This document shows, one piece after another, positions 32,780 to 41,679 of a DNA stretch of 64,000 bases (position 1 is its first letter; each line of letters opens with the position of its first letter). The stretch spans positions 6,458,017 through 6,522,016 of the forward strand of contig NZ_JQML01000001.1 of assembly GCF_000744705.1 (NCBI RefSeq), read 5' to 3'. This stretch comes from Streptacidiphilus albus JL83. Lineage in GTDB: Bacteria > Actinomycetota > Actinomycetes > Streptomycetales > Streptomycetaceae. The translations under genes were made by a program, and so were the position numbers. The notes under the pieces are model-generated. The model ran no database searches, was not told where the DNA came from, and saw nothing but the letters and a program-made list of their open reading frames with translations.

Positions 32780-33466
32780 ATGAGCATTGATCTGCGTACC
32801 CGTGCCCGGCAGGGCTTCATCCGGCTCGGCGGCCGGTTCGGGAACAAGCGGCTCCACGATGTGCGCAGCCTGCTCGGCGCGCTGGCGCTGGGCCGCTGGC
32901 TCGCCGACCATCCGGCGGTCCCCGGCGGGCTGCGCCGTCGGCCCGGCCGCTTCGACGTCTTCCGGGACGCCGTGGACCGGATCACCGGCAAGTCGCCGCT
33001 GTACCTGGAGTTCGGCGTCTGGGAGGGCTACTCGCTGCGCTGGTGGTCCGAGCACCTCAAGGGCGACCAGGCGCGCCTGATCGGTTTCGACAGCTTCCAG
33101 GGCCTGCCCGAGCAGTGGCGCCCCGACTACCCGCCGGGGACCTTCACCGTCGGCAGGCCGCCGGAGATCGACGACCCCCGGATCTCCTACCAGGTCGGCT
33201 GGTTCGAGGACACGCTCCAGGACTTCGAACTCCCGGACCACGACCAGCTGATCATCAACATCGACTGCACCCTCTACTCCAGCACCGCGCTGGTGCTCCG
33301 CTTCCTGGAGAAGCACCTCAGCACCGGCGACCTGCTCTACTTCGACGAACTGCCCGAGTACGACCACGAGCTGCGGGCCTTCTTCGAACACGCGGAGCGC
33401 TGCGGCCGGGTGATCCGCCCGGTCTCCCAGGCCCGCGGCTACTACTGGCTGTTCGTCTACGAGTAG
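32780..33466 (+). CDS. TylF/MycF-type class I SAM-dependent methyltransferase
   Basis: 228 aa. YLEFGVWEGYSLRWWSEHL is the SAM-binding motif I, GFDSFQGLPEQWRP motif II of the macrocin O-methyltransferase family, and INIDCTLYSSTALVLRFL with YFDELPEYDHELRAF corresponds to the metal-binding acidic residues. In tylosin and mycinamicin pathways these enzymes methylate sugar hydroxyls; here no glycosyl pathway is near, so the acceptor is unknown. AGGAGG lies nine bases before the ATG. Confidence 0.8.
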   Translation: MSIDLRTRARQGFIRLGGRFGNKRLHDVRSLLGALALGRWLADHPAVPGGLRRRPGRFDVFRDAVDRITGKSPLYLEFGVWEGYSLRWWSEHLKGDQARLIGFDSFQGLPEQWRPDYPPGTFTVGRPPEIDDPRISYQVGWFEDTLQDFELPDHDQLIINIDCTLYSSTALVLRFLEKHLSTGDLLYFDELPEYDHELRAFFEHAERCGRVIRPVSQARGYYWLFVYE

Positions 33467-33556
33467 GCCGCCGACGGCCCGCGGGCGTTCCGCAGACCTT
33501 GATCCAATCCGTCCCGCCGTGCATGAGGTCACGGCGGAGCGGGAAGGCCAAGGGGC

Positions 33557-34288
33557 ATGGACGACTCTGTTGACGTGGTGCGCGGGCTGACCTACGGCCC
33601 CAGCGGGCAGCGGCTGGACGTGCACCTCCCACCCGGCGGCCCCGAGGGCACGGTGCTGCTCTGGCACGGCCGGGGCCGGGACGAGCGCGACGTCCTCGCG
33701 CCGCTGGCCCGGGAGGTCGCCGCGCTGGGACTGCTGGTCCTGGTGCCCGACTGGCGTTCGAACGAGCCGGACGGCGGCTGGACGCAGCTGCGCGAGTCGG
33801 TCGCCTTCCTCCGCGACCGGGCCGGCGACTGGGGCGGCGACGCCGAACGCACCGTGCTGGCCGGCTGGTCGCTCGGCGCCCGCGCCGCCATGGCCACCGT
33901 GCTGCGCCCGGCCGCACCCACCGAGGGCTGGCGGCCGGTCGCCGTCGTCGGCATCGCCGGCAACTACCTCACCTCCTCGGACTGCCGGATGGGTCCGGCC
34001 GCCGTCGACGACGTCGTCACCACCGCCGAGACTCCGGTCCCGCTCTGGCTGCACCACGGGGTGGCCGACGCGGTGGTGGACGTGGCTTCGCCGCGCGGCT
34101 TCGCCCCGGTGGCCGAGGCCCACGGCTGGTTCACCCACTGCACCGAGTCGGCCAGCGACCACGCGGGCGTGGTGCTGACCGAGTACGACCGGGAACTCGG
34201 CCGCTGCCGCCCCGCCCGGGCCGAGCACGCGGTGCACGCCGGGCAGACGACCGCGCAGCTCATCGCCAAGGCCGCCGCCGACTGCTGA
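33557..34288 (+). CDS. Alpha/beta hydrolase (dienelactone-hydrolase/BAAT-like)
   Basis: 243 aa. TVLLWHGRGRDERDVLAPLARE is the oxyanion region, GWSLGARAA the nucleophile elbow (Ser in GxSxG), and an Asp/His pair near DHAGVV completes a possible triad. The fold is that of small intracellular esterases; substrate unknown. It lies 90 bases after the methyltransferase gene on the same strand and converges on the ATP-grasp gene after four bases. Confidence 0.75.
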   Translation: MDDSVDVVRGLTYGPSGQRLDVHLPPGGPEGTVLLWHGRGRDERDVLAPLAREVAALGLLVLVPDWRSNEPDGGWTQLRESVAFLRDRAGDWGGDAERTVLAGWSLGARAAMATVLRPAAPTEGWRPVAVVGIAGNYLTSSDCRMGPAAVDDVVTTAETPVPLWLHHGVADAVVDVASPRGFAPVAEAHGWFTHCTESASDHAGVVLTEYDRELGRCRPARAEHAVHAGQTTAQLIAKAAADC

Positions 34289-34292
34289 GGGC

Positions 34293-35399
34293 TCAGCCCA
34301 GGACCAGCGGCGCGGCGACCGGCTGCCGGGGCACCGGGATCGGCAGCGTCCGGGCCGGGGCCGGATAGGGCGTGGAGATCAGGGTGTAGTCCTCGTCCAG
34401 GGCCGACTCCCGGACCTCCAGCCCGGTCGGCTCCCGGCCCAGCGCCAACTGCAGGGCCGCCCACGGAAAGTTGACGCCGCAGCGGGAGAGCTGGTGCAGC
34501 CCGCCGGAGGGCCGGGTGTTGATGTCGAGCAGCACCGGCCGGCCGTCCTGGTGCCGGAACTGAATATTGGTCAGATAGGTCAGCCGGAAGGTCTCGGCCA
34601 GCACCCGGGCCGGCTCCAGATAGGCCGGGTCCAGGGTGAAGCCGCGCCGGCGGCCGGACTTGGTCCGGCCGACCGCCCCGCGCAGCCGTCCGTCCGGGTC
34701 GACCAGGCAGTCCACCGAGACCTCGGGGCCGGCCAGGTGCGGCATCACCAGCCAGTCCACCGGCTGCGCCTCGGGCGCGCGGTCCAGTGCCTCGACCACC
34801 TCGTCGTAGGGGACGAGCCAGCTCGGCGAGCCGGCCAGCCGGGCCAGCGAGAACGGCTTGCGGGTCAGCACCCGGAACCCCTCGCCGCCCGCCCCGGTCA
34901 CCGGCTTCAGGCAGGCGGTGCCGCCCTCCGCCTCGATCGCCCCGACCGCGTCCTTCAGTGACGCCGCGTCACGCACCCGCCACCAGGGCGGAACCGGCAG
35001 CCCGGCCGCCGCCAGCGCCTCGTAGGCGTCGGCCTTGTCGGCGAAGAGCTCGATCGCGGCGGCCGGCGGGGTGACCACGGTCGTGCCCAGCGCGGCGAAC
35101 TCCTCCCGCCGCTCGGCCACGGCCCGCTGGTGCAGCCGGGGCAGGAACAGGTCGATCCGGTGCCGCTCGCAGTAGGCGAGGGCGAACTCCAGGTACGCGG
35201 CGGGCGAGAGCTGGTCGGGTTCCAGCGAGGAGACGTCGGCGGCGCGCAGCACCGGGGAGTCGGGGTCGACGTGGGTGGCGTGCACCTCCACCGCGACCAG
35301 GTCGGGGTTGTCGCGCAGCAGCGAGATGAAGAAGGCGTTCTCGGCGTAGGTGCGGTTCAGCCAGATGCGCAGCGGTTCTTTCGAGAGCGGGTCTTTCAA
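34293..35399 (-). CDS. ATP-grasp ligase
   Basis: 368 aa. The N-terminal domain (RIWLNRTYAENAFFISLLRDNP) resembles pre-ATP-grasp domains; GLPVPPWWRVRDAASL, CLKPVTGAGGEGF and PHLAGPEVSVDCLVD form the ATP-binding lobes, and DINTRPSGGLHQ holds the Mg2+-binding residues. ATP-grasp enzymes join a carboxylate to an amine; the carbamoyl-phosphate-synthase-like motif set gives no substrate. The start chosen is TTG 35399 because GGAG lies eight bases upstream; the longer frame to 35474 lacks one. No cognate peptide or pathway gene is adjacent. Confidence 0.78.
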   Translation of the reverse strand: MKDPLSKEPLRIWLNRTYAENAFFISLLRDNPDLVAVEVHATHVDPDSPVLRAADVSSLEPDQLSPAAYLEFALAYCERHRIDLFLPRLHQRAVAERREEFAALGTTVVTPPAAAIELFADKADAYEALAAAGLPVPPWWRVRDAASLKDAVGAIEAEGGTACLKPVTGAGGEGFRVLTRKPFSLARLAGSPSWLVPYDEVVEALDRAPEAQPVDWLVMPHLAGPEVSVDCLVDPDGRLRGAVGRTKSGRRRGFTLDPAYLEPARVLAETFRLTYLTNIQFRHQDGRPVLLDINTRPSGGLHQLSRCGVNFPWAALQLALGREPTGLEVRESALDEDYTLISTPYPAPARTLPIPVPRQPVAAPLVLG

Positions 35400-35733
35400 T
35401 GCGGTGTCTCCAGGACGAAGGCCGGCGGGACAGGGGAGGGGCTTCGTGGTGACACTGGCCGACGGAGCCCACACCTTCGTGGGGCCGTGGCCGTGGTCGG
35501 GTGCGACCTGTGCGCAGTGCAGGGGTGGAACACCTGGGTCGCCCTGGGCCGTGGGCGTATCAGATCATGCCGGAGGGGGGTAGCGCGAGTGGCAGCTCCC
35601 CGAAACCGGGGCGGGTAACCGGGTGTTCACACGGGGCGGGAACACCCGCACGAAGAAGGGTCACCCTGGGCGGTGGTGGCACCGGGTTCCGGGGTGACCC
35701 TCGTTCGCTTCTCGACCGTCCCGACGAGCGCGG
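35400..35733. other. Intergenic region with two hairpins
   Basis: Spacer of about 330 bases between two minus-strand genes. It contains the hairpin CGGGTGTTC/GAACACCCG (35620-35648) and, just after the synthetase gene end, AGGGTCACCC/GGGTGACCCT (35657-35701, 25-base loop), a likely terminator of the synthetase gene. The promoter of the ATP-grasp gene must lie near 35420-35560. No gene seen. Confidence 0.45.
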
Positions 35734-37548
35734 TCAGTCCTTCGGGAAGTCCTCTTCCCAGTACTCGGCCGCGCCCCGCTCGGGCGCCTCCGGGCCGCCG
35801 TGGAGGTCGCCCTCGCGGCCGCGCAGCTCCACCCGGCGGATCTTGCCGGAGACCGTCTTCGGCAGCTCGGCGAACTCCAGTCGGCGGACCCGCTTGTAGG
35901 GCGAGAGCTGCTGCCGCGCCCAGACCAGGATCGAGCGCGCGGTCTCCGCCGTCGGCTCGTGGCCGGGGGCGAGGGTGACGTACGCCTTCGGCACCGACAG
36001 CCGGACCGGGTCCGGCGAGGGGACGACCGCCGACTCGGCCACCGCCGGATGCTCCAGCAGCACGCTCTCCAATTCGAACGGAGAGATCCGATAGTCGGAC
36101 GACTTGAAGACGTCATCGGTACGGCCCACGAAGGTGAAGTAGCCGTCCGCGTCCCGGAAGGCCACGTCGCCGGTGTGGTAGTGGCCGCCGGCCATGGACT
36201 CGGCGTGCCGGGCGGGATCGTCCTGATAGCCCGTCATCAGCCCGAGCGGGGCGCTGTCCAGCGGCAGGCAGAGCTCGCCCTCGACGCCGACCTCGGTCAC
36301 CACGGCCCCGGTCAGCGGGTCGACCAGGGCCACCTGGTAACCCGGCAGCGGCAGGCCCATCGAGCCCGGCTTGAGCGGCTGCCCGGGGACGTTGCCGATC
36401 TGCGCGGTGGTCTCGGTCTGGCCGTAGCCGTCGCGCAGGGTGACCCCCCAGGTGGCGCTGATCCGCTCGATGATCTCCGGGTTCAGCGGCTCGCCCGCCC
36501 CGACCAGCTCCCGCAGCGGTGGCTGCCACCCGCTCAGCTCCTCCAGCATCAGCATCCGCCAGACCGTCGGCGGCGCGCAGAAGGAGGTCACCCCGTAGCG
36601 GACCATGGCGTCCAGCAGCGGCTTGGCGGAGAAGCGCGGCTGATTGACGATCAGGATCTCCGCGCCCGCGTTCCACGGCGCGAAGAAGTTGCTCCAGGCG
36701 TGCTTGGCCCAGCCCGGGGAGGAGACGTTGAGATGGACGTCCCCGGCCCGCAGCCCGATCCAGTACATGGTGGAGAGGTGGCCGACCGGGTAGGAGCGGT
36801 GGGTGTGCTGCACCAGTTTCGGGCTGCTGGTGGTGCCGGAGGTGAAGTAGAGCAGCAGTGGGTCCTCGGCCCGGGTCGGCCCGTCCGGGACGAAGGCGGC
36901 GTCCTCCTGGCCGCGCGAGTCGGCGTAGGCCAGCCAGCCGGGGACCGGCTCGCCGACGGCGATCCGGGTCCAGTCGCCGTCCAGGCCGGCGAAGCCGACG
37001 GTCAGCGCCGACTCGGCGACCACGTGGCGGACCGCGCCCCGGTCCAGCCGGTCGGCCAGGTCGTCCGGGGAGAGGAGGGTGCTCGCCGGGATCACCACCG
37101 CGCCCAGCTTGATCGCGGCCAGCATCGTCTCCCACAGCTCCACCCGGTTACCGAGCAGCAGCAGCACCCGGTCGCCGCGCGCCACCCCCTGCGCCCGCAG
37201 CCAGTTCGCCAGCCGGTCGGAGCGTCGGCTGAGCTCGGCGAAGGTCAGCGCGGTCTCGTCGCGGACCGTGCCCCCGGCGTCCAGGTCGACCACCCGCAGG
37301 CCGACCGCCCGGTTGCCCGCCGCCTCGCGGTCGAACCAGTCCAACGCCCAGTTGAAGTACTCGCCCCCGGGGCGGGGAAAGGCCCGTGCGCCCTCCAGGT
37401 CGCCCCGGTGCCGCAGCAGGTGGTCCCTGGCGGCTCTGAACTCGCGGTGCGCGGCCTCCCCAGCCCCGTCGGTACCGGCCCCGTCGGTACCGGGCCCGTC
37501 GGTACCGGCCCTGCCGGTACTGGCCGTGCTCGTGCCGTCCGCTGACAT
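35734..37548 (-). CDS. AMP-forming acyl-CoA synthetase (acetyl-CoA-synthetase-like)
   Basis: 604 aa. Adenylate-forming enzyme: YFTSGTTSSPKLVQHTH (P-loop, A3), DGYGQTETT (A5), YHTGD (A7), GRTDDVFKSSDYRISPFELE (A8) and LPKTVSGKIRR (A10), whose lysine is catalytic and lies in the PxxxxGK context recognised by PatA-type acetyltransferases. ATG 37548 has GGGGAC upstream. An N-terminal tail of Thr-Asp-Gly-Ala/Pro-Gly repeats, encoded by four 15-bp copies, precedes the domain. Substrate is probably a short or medium chain acid; acetate is not certain. PatA is divergent two genes away. Confidence 0.85.
   Translation of the reverse strand: MSADGTSTASTGRAGTDGPGTDGAGTDGAGEAAHREFRAARDHLLRHRGDLEGARAFPRPGGEYFNWALDWFDREAAGNRAVGLRVVDLDAGGTVRDETALTFAELSRRSDRLANWLRAQGVARGDRVLLLLGNRVELWETMLAAIKLGAVVIPASTLLSPDDLADRLDRGAVRHVVAESALTVGFAGLDGDWTRIAVGEPVPGWLAYADSRGQEDAAFVPDGPTRAEDPLLLYFTSGTTSSPKLVQHTHRSYPVGHLSTMYWIGLRAGDVHLNVSSPGWAKHAWSNFFAPWNAGAEILIVNQPRFSAKPLLDAMVRYGVTSFCAPPTVWRMLMLEELSGWQPPLRELVGAGEPLNPEIIERISATWGVTLRDGYGQTETTAQIGNVPGQPLKPGSMGLPLPGYQVALVDPLTGAVVTEVGVEGELCLPLDSAPLGLMTGYQDDPARHAESMAGGHYHTGDVAFRDADGYFTFVGRTDDVFKSSDYRISPFELESVLLEHPAVAESAVVPSPDPVRLSVPKAYVTLAPGHEPTAETARSILVWARQQLSPYKRVRRLEFAELPKTVSGKIRRVELRGREGDLHGGPEAPERGAAEYWEEDFPKD
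37464..37523. repeat. 15-bp in-frame tandem repeat in the synthetase gene
   Basis: Four copies of a unit like ccccgtcggtaccgg, the last one diverged, encode TDGAG/TDGPG repeats near the N-terminus of the synthetase. The 15-bp length keeps the frame. Confidence 0.85.
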
Positions 37549-37652
37549 GACGTCCCCAATCTCCAGGCCGGCTGCTGTCGGTCCGCTGCACGCTGCCAGC
37601 ACCGGTGAGCGCAGGTCAAGGGCGACGGGGCAGGCGGGCCGGGCCCGAGGGG

Positions 37653-37931
37653 TCAGGCCGGGGGCAGCTCGTCCAGGCCCTCGGCGACCAGCTTCGCCAG
37701 CCGGTCCAGCGCCGCGTCGGCCCCGTCGGCCTCGGAGGCGAGCACCACCTCGTCGCCGCCGGCCGCGCCGAGGCCGAGCAGCGCCAGCATGGAGGCCGCG
37801 TTCACCGGACTGCCGCCGGCCTTGGCGATGGTCACCGGCACGCCCACGGCCCCGGCGGCGCGGACGAAGATGGCGGCGGGACGGGCGTGCAGGCCCTCGG
37901 GCCAGCCGACGATGACAGTGCGCTCGGCCAT
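37653..37931 (-). CDS. ptsH: Phosphocarrier protein HPr
   Basis: 92 aa. GWPEGLHARPAAIFVRAA has the phospho-accepting His in HARPA; NAASMLALLGLGA is the region of the regulatory serine helix. Takes phosphate from enzyme I (gene not in the window) and passes it to sugar-specific PTS components. The sequence is close to Streptomyces HPr as I remember it. ATG 37931 has GGAAAGG upstream; it lies divergently 89 bases from patA. Confidence 0.93.
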   Translation of the reverse strand: MAERTVIVGWPEGLHARPAAIFVRAAGAVGVPVTIAKAGGSPVNAASMLALLGLGAAGGDEVVLASEADGADAALDRLAKLVAEGLDELPPA

Positions 37932-38020
37932 GATGGGTGCCTTTCCACTGGGGTATGGGCTGCTTGCCACCTTGCCCTGTGCTCCGGCCTCCTGCACTCC
38001 GAACACGTAACCTGACCTGT

Positions 38021-40867
38021 GTGCACCCCGCCGAGCCCGCGCCCGACCGGCCCGCAGCGCAGCCCCCGGTCCAGCCCAACGAGGACGGCGCCGCCGCGCC
38101 CTTCCACTGGGAGGCCGACATCGTGCTGCGCGACGGCGGCACCGCCCGGGTCCGACCGATCCGACCGGACGACGCCGACCGGCTGGTCGCCTTCTACGCC
38201 GGGGTCTCCGACCGGTCCAAGTACTTCCGCTTCTTCGCGCCGTACCCCCGGTTGTCCGAACGCGACGTCCGGCACTTCACCCATCACGACTACGTCAACC
38301 GGGTCGGTCTGGCGGCGCTGGTGCGGGACGAGTTCATCGCCACCGTCCGTTTCGACCGGATCGACGAGAACGGCCGGCCCTCCGGCAGCGGGACCGACGC
38401 CGAGGTGGCCTTCCTGGTCCAGGACGCGCACCAGGGCCGGGGCATCGCCTCGGCGCTGCTGGAACACATCGCGGCGGTGGCCAGGGAGCGCGGCATCCGC
38501 CGCTTCACCGCCGAGGTGCTGCCGGACAACCGCACCATGGGCAAGGTCTTCACCGACGCCGGCTACACCCAGCACCGCAGCTTCGCCGACGGCGTCATGC
38601 ACTTCGAGCTGGACCTGGAGCCCACCGAGAAGTCGCTGGCGGTGATGCGCTCCCGGGAGCACCGCGCCGAGGCCCACTCCACCCAGCGGCTGCTCGCACC
38701 CGGCTCGGTCGCCGTCATCGGCGCCGGACGCCACCCGGCCGGGGTCGGCCGCAGCGTGCTGCGCAACCTGCTCGGCGCCGGGTTCACCGGCCGGCTCTAC
38801 GCGGTCAACCGCCGGGCCGCCGGCAGCCCGGAGGCCGCAGGCCCGGACGGCGTGGACCGGCTGGACGGGGTTCCGCTGTTCGCCCGGGTCGGCGACATCC
38901 CCGAGCCGGTGGACCTGGCCGTGGTCGCGGTCCCGGCCGAGGCCGTCCCCGGCGTGGTCGCCGACTGCGGCGCGCACGGGGTGCAGGGACTGGTGGTGAT
39001 CACCGCCGGCTACGCCGAGACCGGTGCCGCCGGCCGGGAGCGCCAGCGCGAGCTGGTCCGCCAGGCCCGCGCCGCCGGGATGCGGGTGCTCGGCCCCAAC
39101 GCCTTCGGGCTGATCAACACCGACCCCGCCATCCGGCTGGACGCCTCGCTCTCGCCCCGGCTGCCGGAGCGGGGACCGCTGGGGGTCTTCAGCCAGTCCG
39201 GCGCCATCGGGGCGGCCCTGCTGGAGGCCGCAGACCGGCGCGGCCTGGGGGTCTCCTCCTTCGTCTCGGCCGGCAACCGGGCCGACGTCTCCGGCAACGA
39301 CCTGCTGCAGTACTGGGAGGAGGACGAGGCCACCCGGGTCGCCGTGCTCTACCTGGAGTCCTTCGGCAACCCGCGCAAGTTCAGCCGGCTCGCCCGGCGG
39401 CTCGCGGCGGTCAAGCCGATCGTGGTGATCAAGGGCGGGCGGCACAGCACCAGCATCCCGGCCGGCCACGCCGCCGCGCTGACCCGGATCCCGGACAGCA
39501 CCGTGGACACCCTCTTCCAGCAGGCCGGGGTGGTCCGGGTGGACACCATCACCGAGCTCTACGACACCGCCGACCTGCTCGCCCACCAGCCCGCGCCGCG
39601 CGGCGACCGGATCGCCATCGTCGGCAACTCCGACTCGCTGGGACTGCTCACCCACGACGCCGCCCTCAGCGCCGGACTCCAGCCGCTGCCGCCGCAGGAC
39701 CTCACCACCGCCGCCACCGCCGAGGACCTGGCCGCCGGCCTCGCCACCGCGATCGAGCGCCCGGACAGCGACGTGGTGATCGCCGTGGTGATCCCGCCGA
39801 TCGGCACCGACGCCTTCACCGGTGGCGCCGACCGGCCCAGCTTCCCCGGCTCCGGGCTGCTCACCCAGGGGGCCGGGCTGCACGCCGGACTCGGCCTGGG
39901 CGCCGAGGCGGCCCACTTCACCGAGGCGCTGCGCACCGCCGCCGGGCAGGCAGCAACGGCCGGCAAGCCGCTGCTGCTGGTCCACCTCGCGCTGCCGGAG
40001 CTCGCCTCGGCGCTGCACGGCGCGGTCCCCGGCTACGCCCGGCCGGAGCGCGCGGTCCGGGCCCTGGCCCACACCGTCCGCCGGGCCGCCTGGGTCAGGG
40101 ACAGCGCCGACCACGGCAGCGTCCCGGAGTTCGAGGACGTCGCCGAGGCTCCCGCCCGCCGACTGGTCGCCGAGGCGCTGACCACCGCCGAGGCCGTGGC
40201 GCTGGACGAGGCGGGGGCCGCCGCCCTGCTCGGCCACTACGGCATCCGGGTGCTGCGCAGCCTGCCCGCCGCCGACGAGCTCGGCGCCGCGCTCGCCGCC
40301 GAGGAGCTGGGCTACCCGGTCGCGCTCAAGGCGACCGCGCCGCACCTGCGGCACCGGGCCGACCTGGGCTCGGTCCGGCTGGACCTGAAGAACGAACAGG
40401 AACTGCGCCGCGCGCACCGGGAGAGCACCGCGCTGCTCGGCGCCGACGCCCGGCTGGTGGTCCAGCCGATGGCCGCCCGGGGCGTCGACACCGCCGTCTC
40501 CGCCACGGTCGACCCGGCCGTCGGCGCGATCCTCTCCTTCGGCCTGGCCGGAGCCGCCTCCGAACTGCTGGGCGACGTGGCCCACCGGCTGATCCCGGCC
40601 ACCGACCGGGAGGTCGCCGGGCTGATCCGGGAGATCAGGGCCGCCCCGCTGCTGTTCGGCTGGCGGGGGGCCGAGCCGGTGGACACCGACGCCCTGGAGG
40701 AGCTGCTGCTGCGGGTCTCCCAGCTGGTCGACGACGTCCCCGAGGTCGCGGCGGTGGAGCTGGAACCGGTGGTGGTGGCCCCGCACGGGCTGGCCGTGCT
40801 GGGCGCGGCGGTCCGGCTGGCGGTGCTCCCCGCCCGCACCGACCTGGGCCCGCGCGCGCTGGGCTGA
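38021..40867 (+). CDS. patA: PatA-type protein acetyltransferase: N-terminal GNAT fused to ADP-forming acetyl-CoA-synthetase-like domains
   Basis: 948 aa. A GNAT domain (about 30-200) has the acetyl-CoA pyrophosphate loop QDAHQGRGIASALL. It is followed by a CoA-binding Rossmann domain (SVAVIGAGRHPAGVGRSVLRNLL), a CoA-ligase domain with VFSQSGAIGAALLE, and a C-terminal ATP-grasp part. Having GNAT first is the order known for Streptomyces PatA, reversed relative to Salmonella Pat. Such enzymes acetylate the catalytic lysine of AMP-forming acyl-CoA synthetases and shut them off. GTG 38021 has no ribosome site; TAACCT seven bases upstream fits a -10 of a leaderless transcript. Confidence 0.87.
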   Translation: MHPAEPAPDRPAAQPPVQPNEDGAAAPFHWEADIVLRDGGTARVRPIRPDDADRLVAFYAGVSDRSKYFRFFAPYPRLSERDVRHFTHHDYVNRVGLAALVRDEFIATVRFDRIDENGRPSGSGTDAEVAFLVQDAHQGRGIASALLEHIAAVARERGIRRFTAEVLPDNRTMGKVFTDAGYTQHRSFADGVMHFELDLEPTEKSLAVMRSREHRAEAHSTQRLLAPGSVAVIGAGRHPAGVGRSVLRNLLGAGFTGRLYAVNRRAAGSPEAAGPDGVDRLDGVPLFARVGDIPEPVDLAVVAVPAEAVPGVVADCGAHGVQGLVVITAGYAETGAAGRERQRELVRQARAAGMRVLGPNAFGLINTDPAIRLDASLSPRLPERGPLGVFSQSGAIGAALLEAADRRGLGVSSFVSAGNRADVSGNDLLQYWEEDEATRVAVLYLESFGNPRKFSRLARRLAAVKPIVVIKGGRHSTSIPAGHAAALTRIPDSTVDTLFQQAGVVRVDTITELYDTADLLAHQPAPRGDRIAIVGNSDSLGLLTHDAALSAGLQPLPPQDLTTAATAEDLAAGLATAIERPDSDVVIAVVIPPIGTDAFTGGADRPSFPGSGLLTQGAGLHAGLGLGAEAAHFTEALRTAAGQAATAGKPLLLVHLALPELASALHGAVPGYARPERAVRALAHTVRRAAWVRDSADHGSVPEFEDVAEAPARRLVAEALTTAEAVALDEAGAAALLGHYGIRVLRSLPAADELGAALAAEELGYPVALKATAPHLRHRADLGSVRLDLKNEQELRRAHRESTALLGADARLVVQPMAARGVDTAVSATVDPAVGAILSFGLAGAASELLGDVAHRLIPATDREVAGLIREIRAAPLLFGWRGAEPVDTDALEELLLRVSQLVDDVPEVAAVELEPVVVAPHGLAVLGAAVRLAVLPARTDLGPRALG

Positions 40868-40968
40868 GCGGCCGGTCCCCGACCCCGCTGCGCGGCCGAA
40901 CAGATCATCGACAACCCAGTAGCGGCACGGTGGCGCACACTGTCACCGGTCCGTGCCAGGATGGAGTC

Positions 40969-41571
40969 ATGGCGAAGACCGGTATGACCACCACCCAGGG
41001 GCTGCGCTCCGCGATCGAACGCAGCGGCTACTATCCGACCCTCGTCAGCGAGGCCGTCGAGTCGGCCGTCGGCGCCGAGCCCGTCTCCGCCTTCCTGGTC
41101 CACCAGGAGACCACCTTCGACGCCAACGAGGTCCGCCGGCACGTCACCGTGCTGGTGCTGACCGACGGCCGGTTCATCGTCAGCCACACCGACGAGCAGG
41201 GCGCCGACGACACCTCGCCGGTGCCGTACGCGACCACCTCCACCGAGAGCGTCCGCGTCGACCGGATCTCCTCGGTCGTGGTCAGCCGGGTCGTGGCCAA
41301 CCCCGAGACCTACACCCGGGGCACCCTGCCGCGCGAGGTCGTCCTCACCATCGGCTGGGGCGCGGTCTCCCGGATCGATCTGGAGCCCGCCGCCTGCGGT
41401 GACCCCAACTGCGAGGCCGACCACGGCTACACCGGCTCCTCGACCGCCGACGACCTGTCGCTGCGGGTCAGCGAGGCCGGCGACGGTCCGGAGACCGTCG
41501 CCCAGGCCCTGACCTTCGCCCATGCGCTCACCGAGGCCACGGTGGCGGCGGGCTCGGGCGCGGCCGGCTGA
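40969..41571 (+). CDS. Conserved hypothetical protein, DUF5998 type
   Basis: 200 aa, soluble. GYYPTLVSEAVESAVGAEPVSAFLVHQETTFD opens it and CGDPNCEADHGYTG near the C-terminus contains two close cysteines and a histidine that could bind metal. It fits DUF5998 as I remember it, conserved in actinomycetes in front of an alkaline-phosphatase-superfamily gene, as here. No function known. ATG 40969 has GGATGGAG just upstream. The frame stays open after its TGA all the way into the next gene (see repeat at 41611). Confidence 0.7.
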   Translation: MAKTGMTTTQGLRSAIERSGYYPTLVSEAVESAVGAEPVSAFLVHQETTFDANEVRRHVTVLVLTDGRFIVSHTDEQGADDTSPVPYATTSTESVRVDRISSVVVSRVVANPETYTRGTLPREVVLTIGWGAVSRIDLEPAACGDPNCEADHGYTGSSTADDLSLRVSEAGDGPETVAQALTFAHALTEATVAAGSGAAG

Positions 41572-41610
41572 CCCGACCGGGTCCCGCCGCCGAAGCATCC
41601 GCCCCCGATA

Positions 41611-41670
41611 CCACCTGCGCCCGAACCACCTGCGCCTGAACCACCTGCGCCTGAACCACCTGCCCCGAAT
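41611..41670 (+). repeat. 15-bp tandem repeat, four copies, in frame with both neighbours
   Basis: Unit ccacctgcgcctgaa, four copies, encoding Pro-Pro-Ala-Pro-Glu in the frame shared by the gene before and the gene after. It contains no start codon and immediately precedes the phosphodiesterase start. Confidence 0.85.
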
Positions 41671-41679
41671 GAAGAGCCG

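Noticed and set aside
37832..40786. A 984-codon minus-strand open frame opposite patA
   Set aside because: Mirror of the patA codon bias; no ribosome site, low-complexity protein, and patA motifs are clear on the plus strand.
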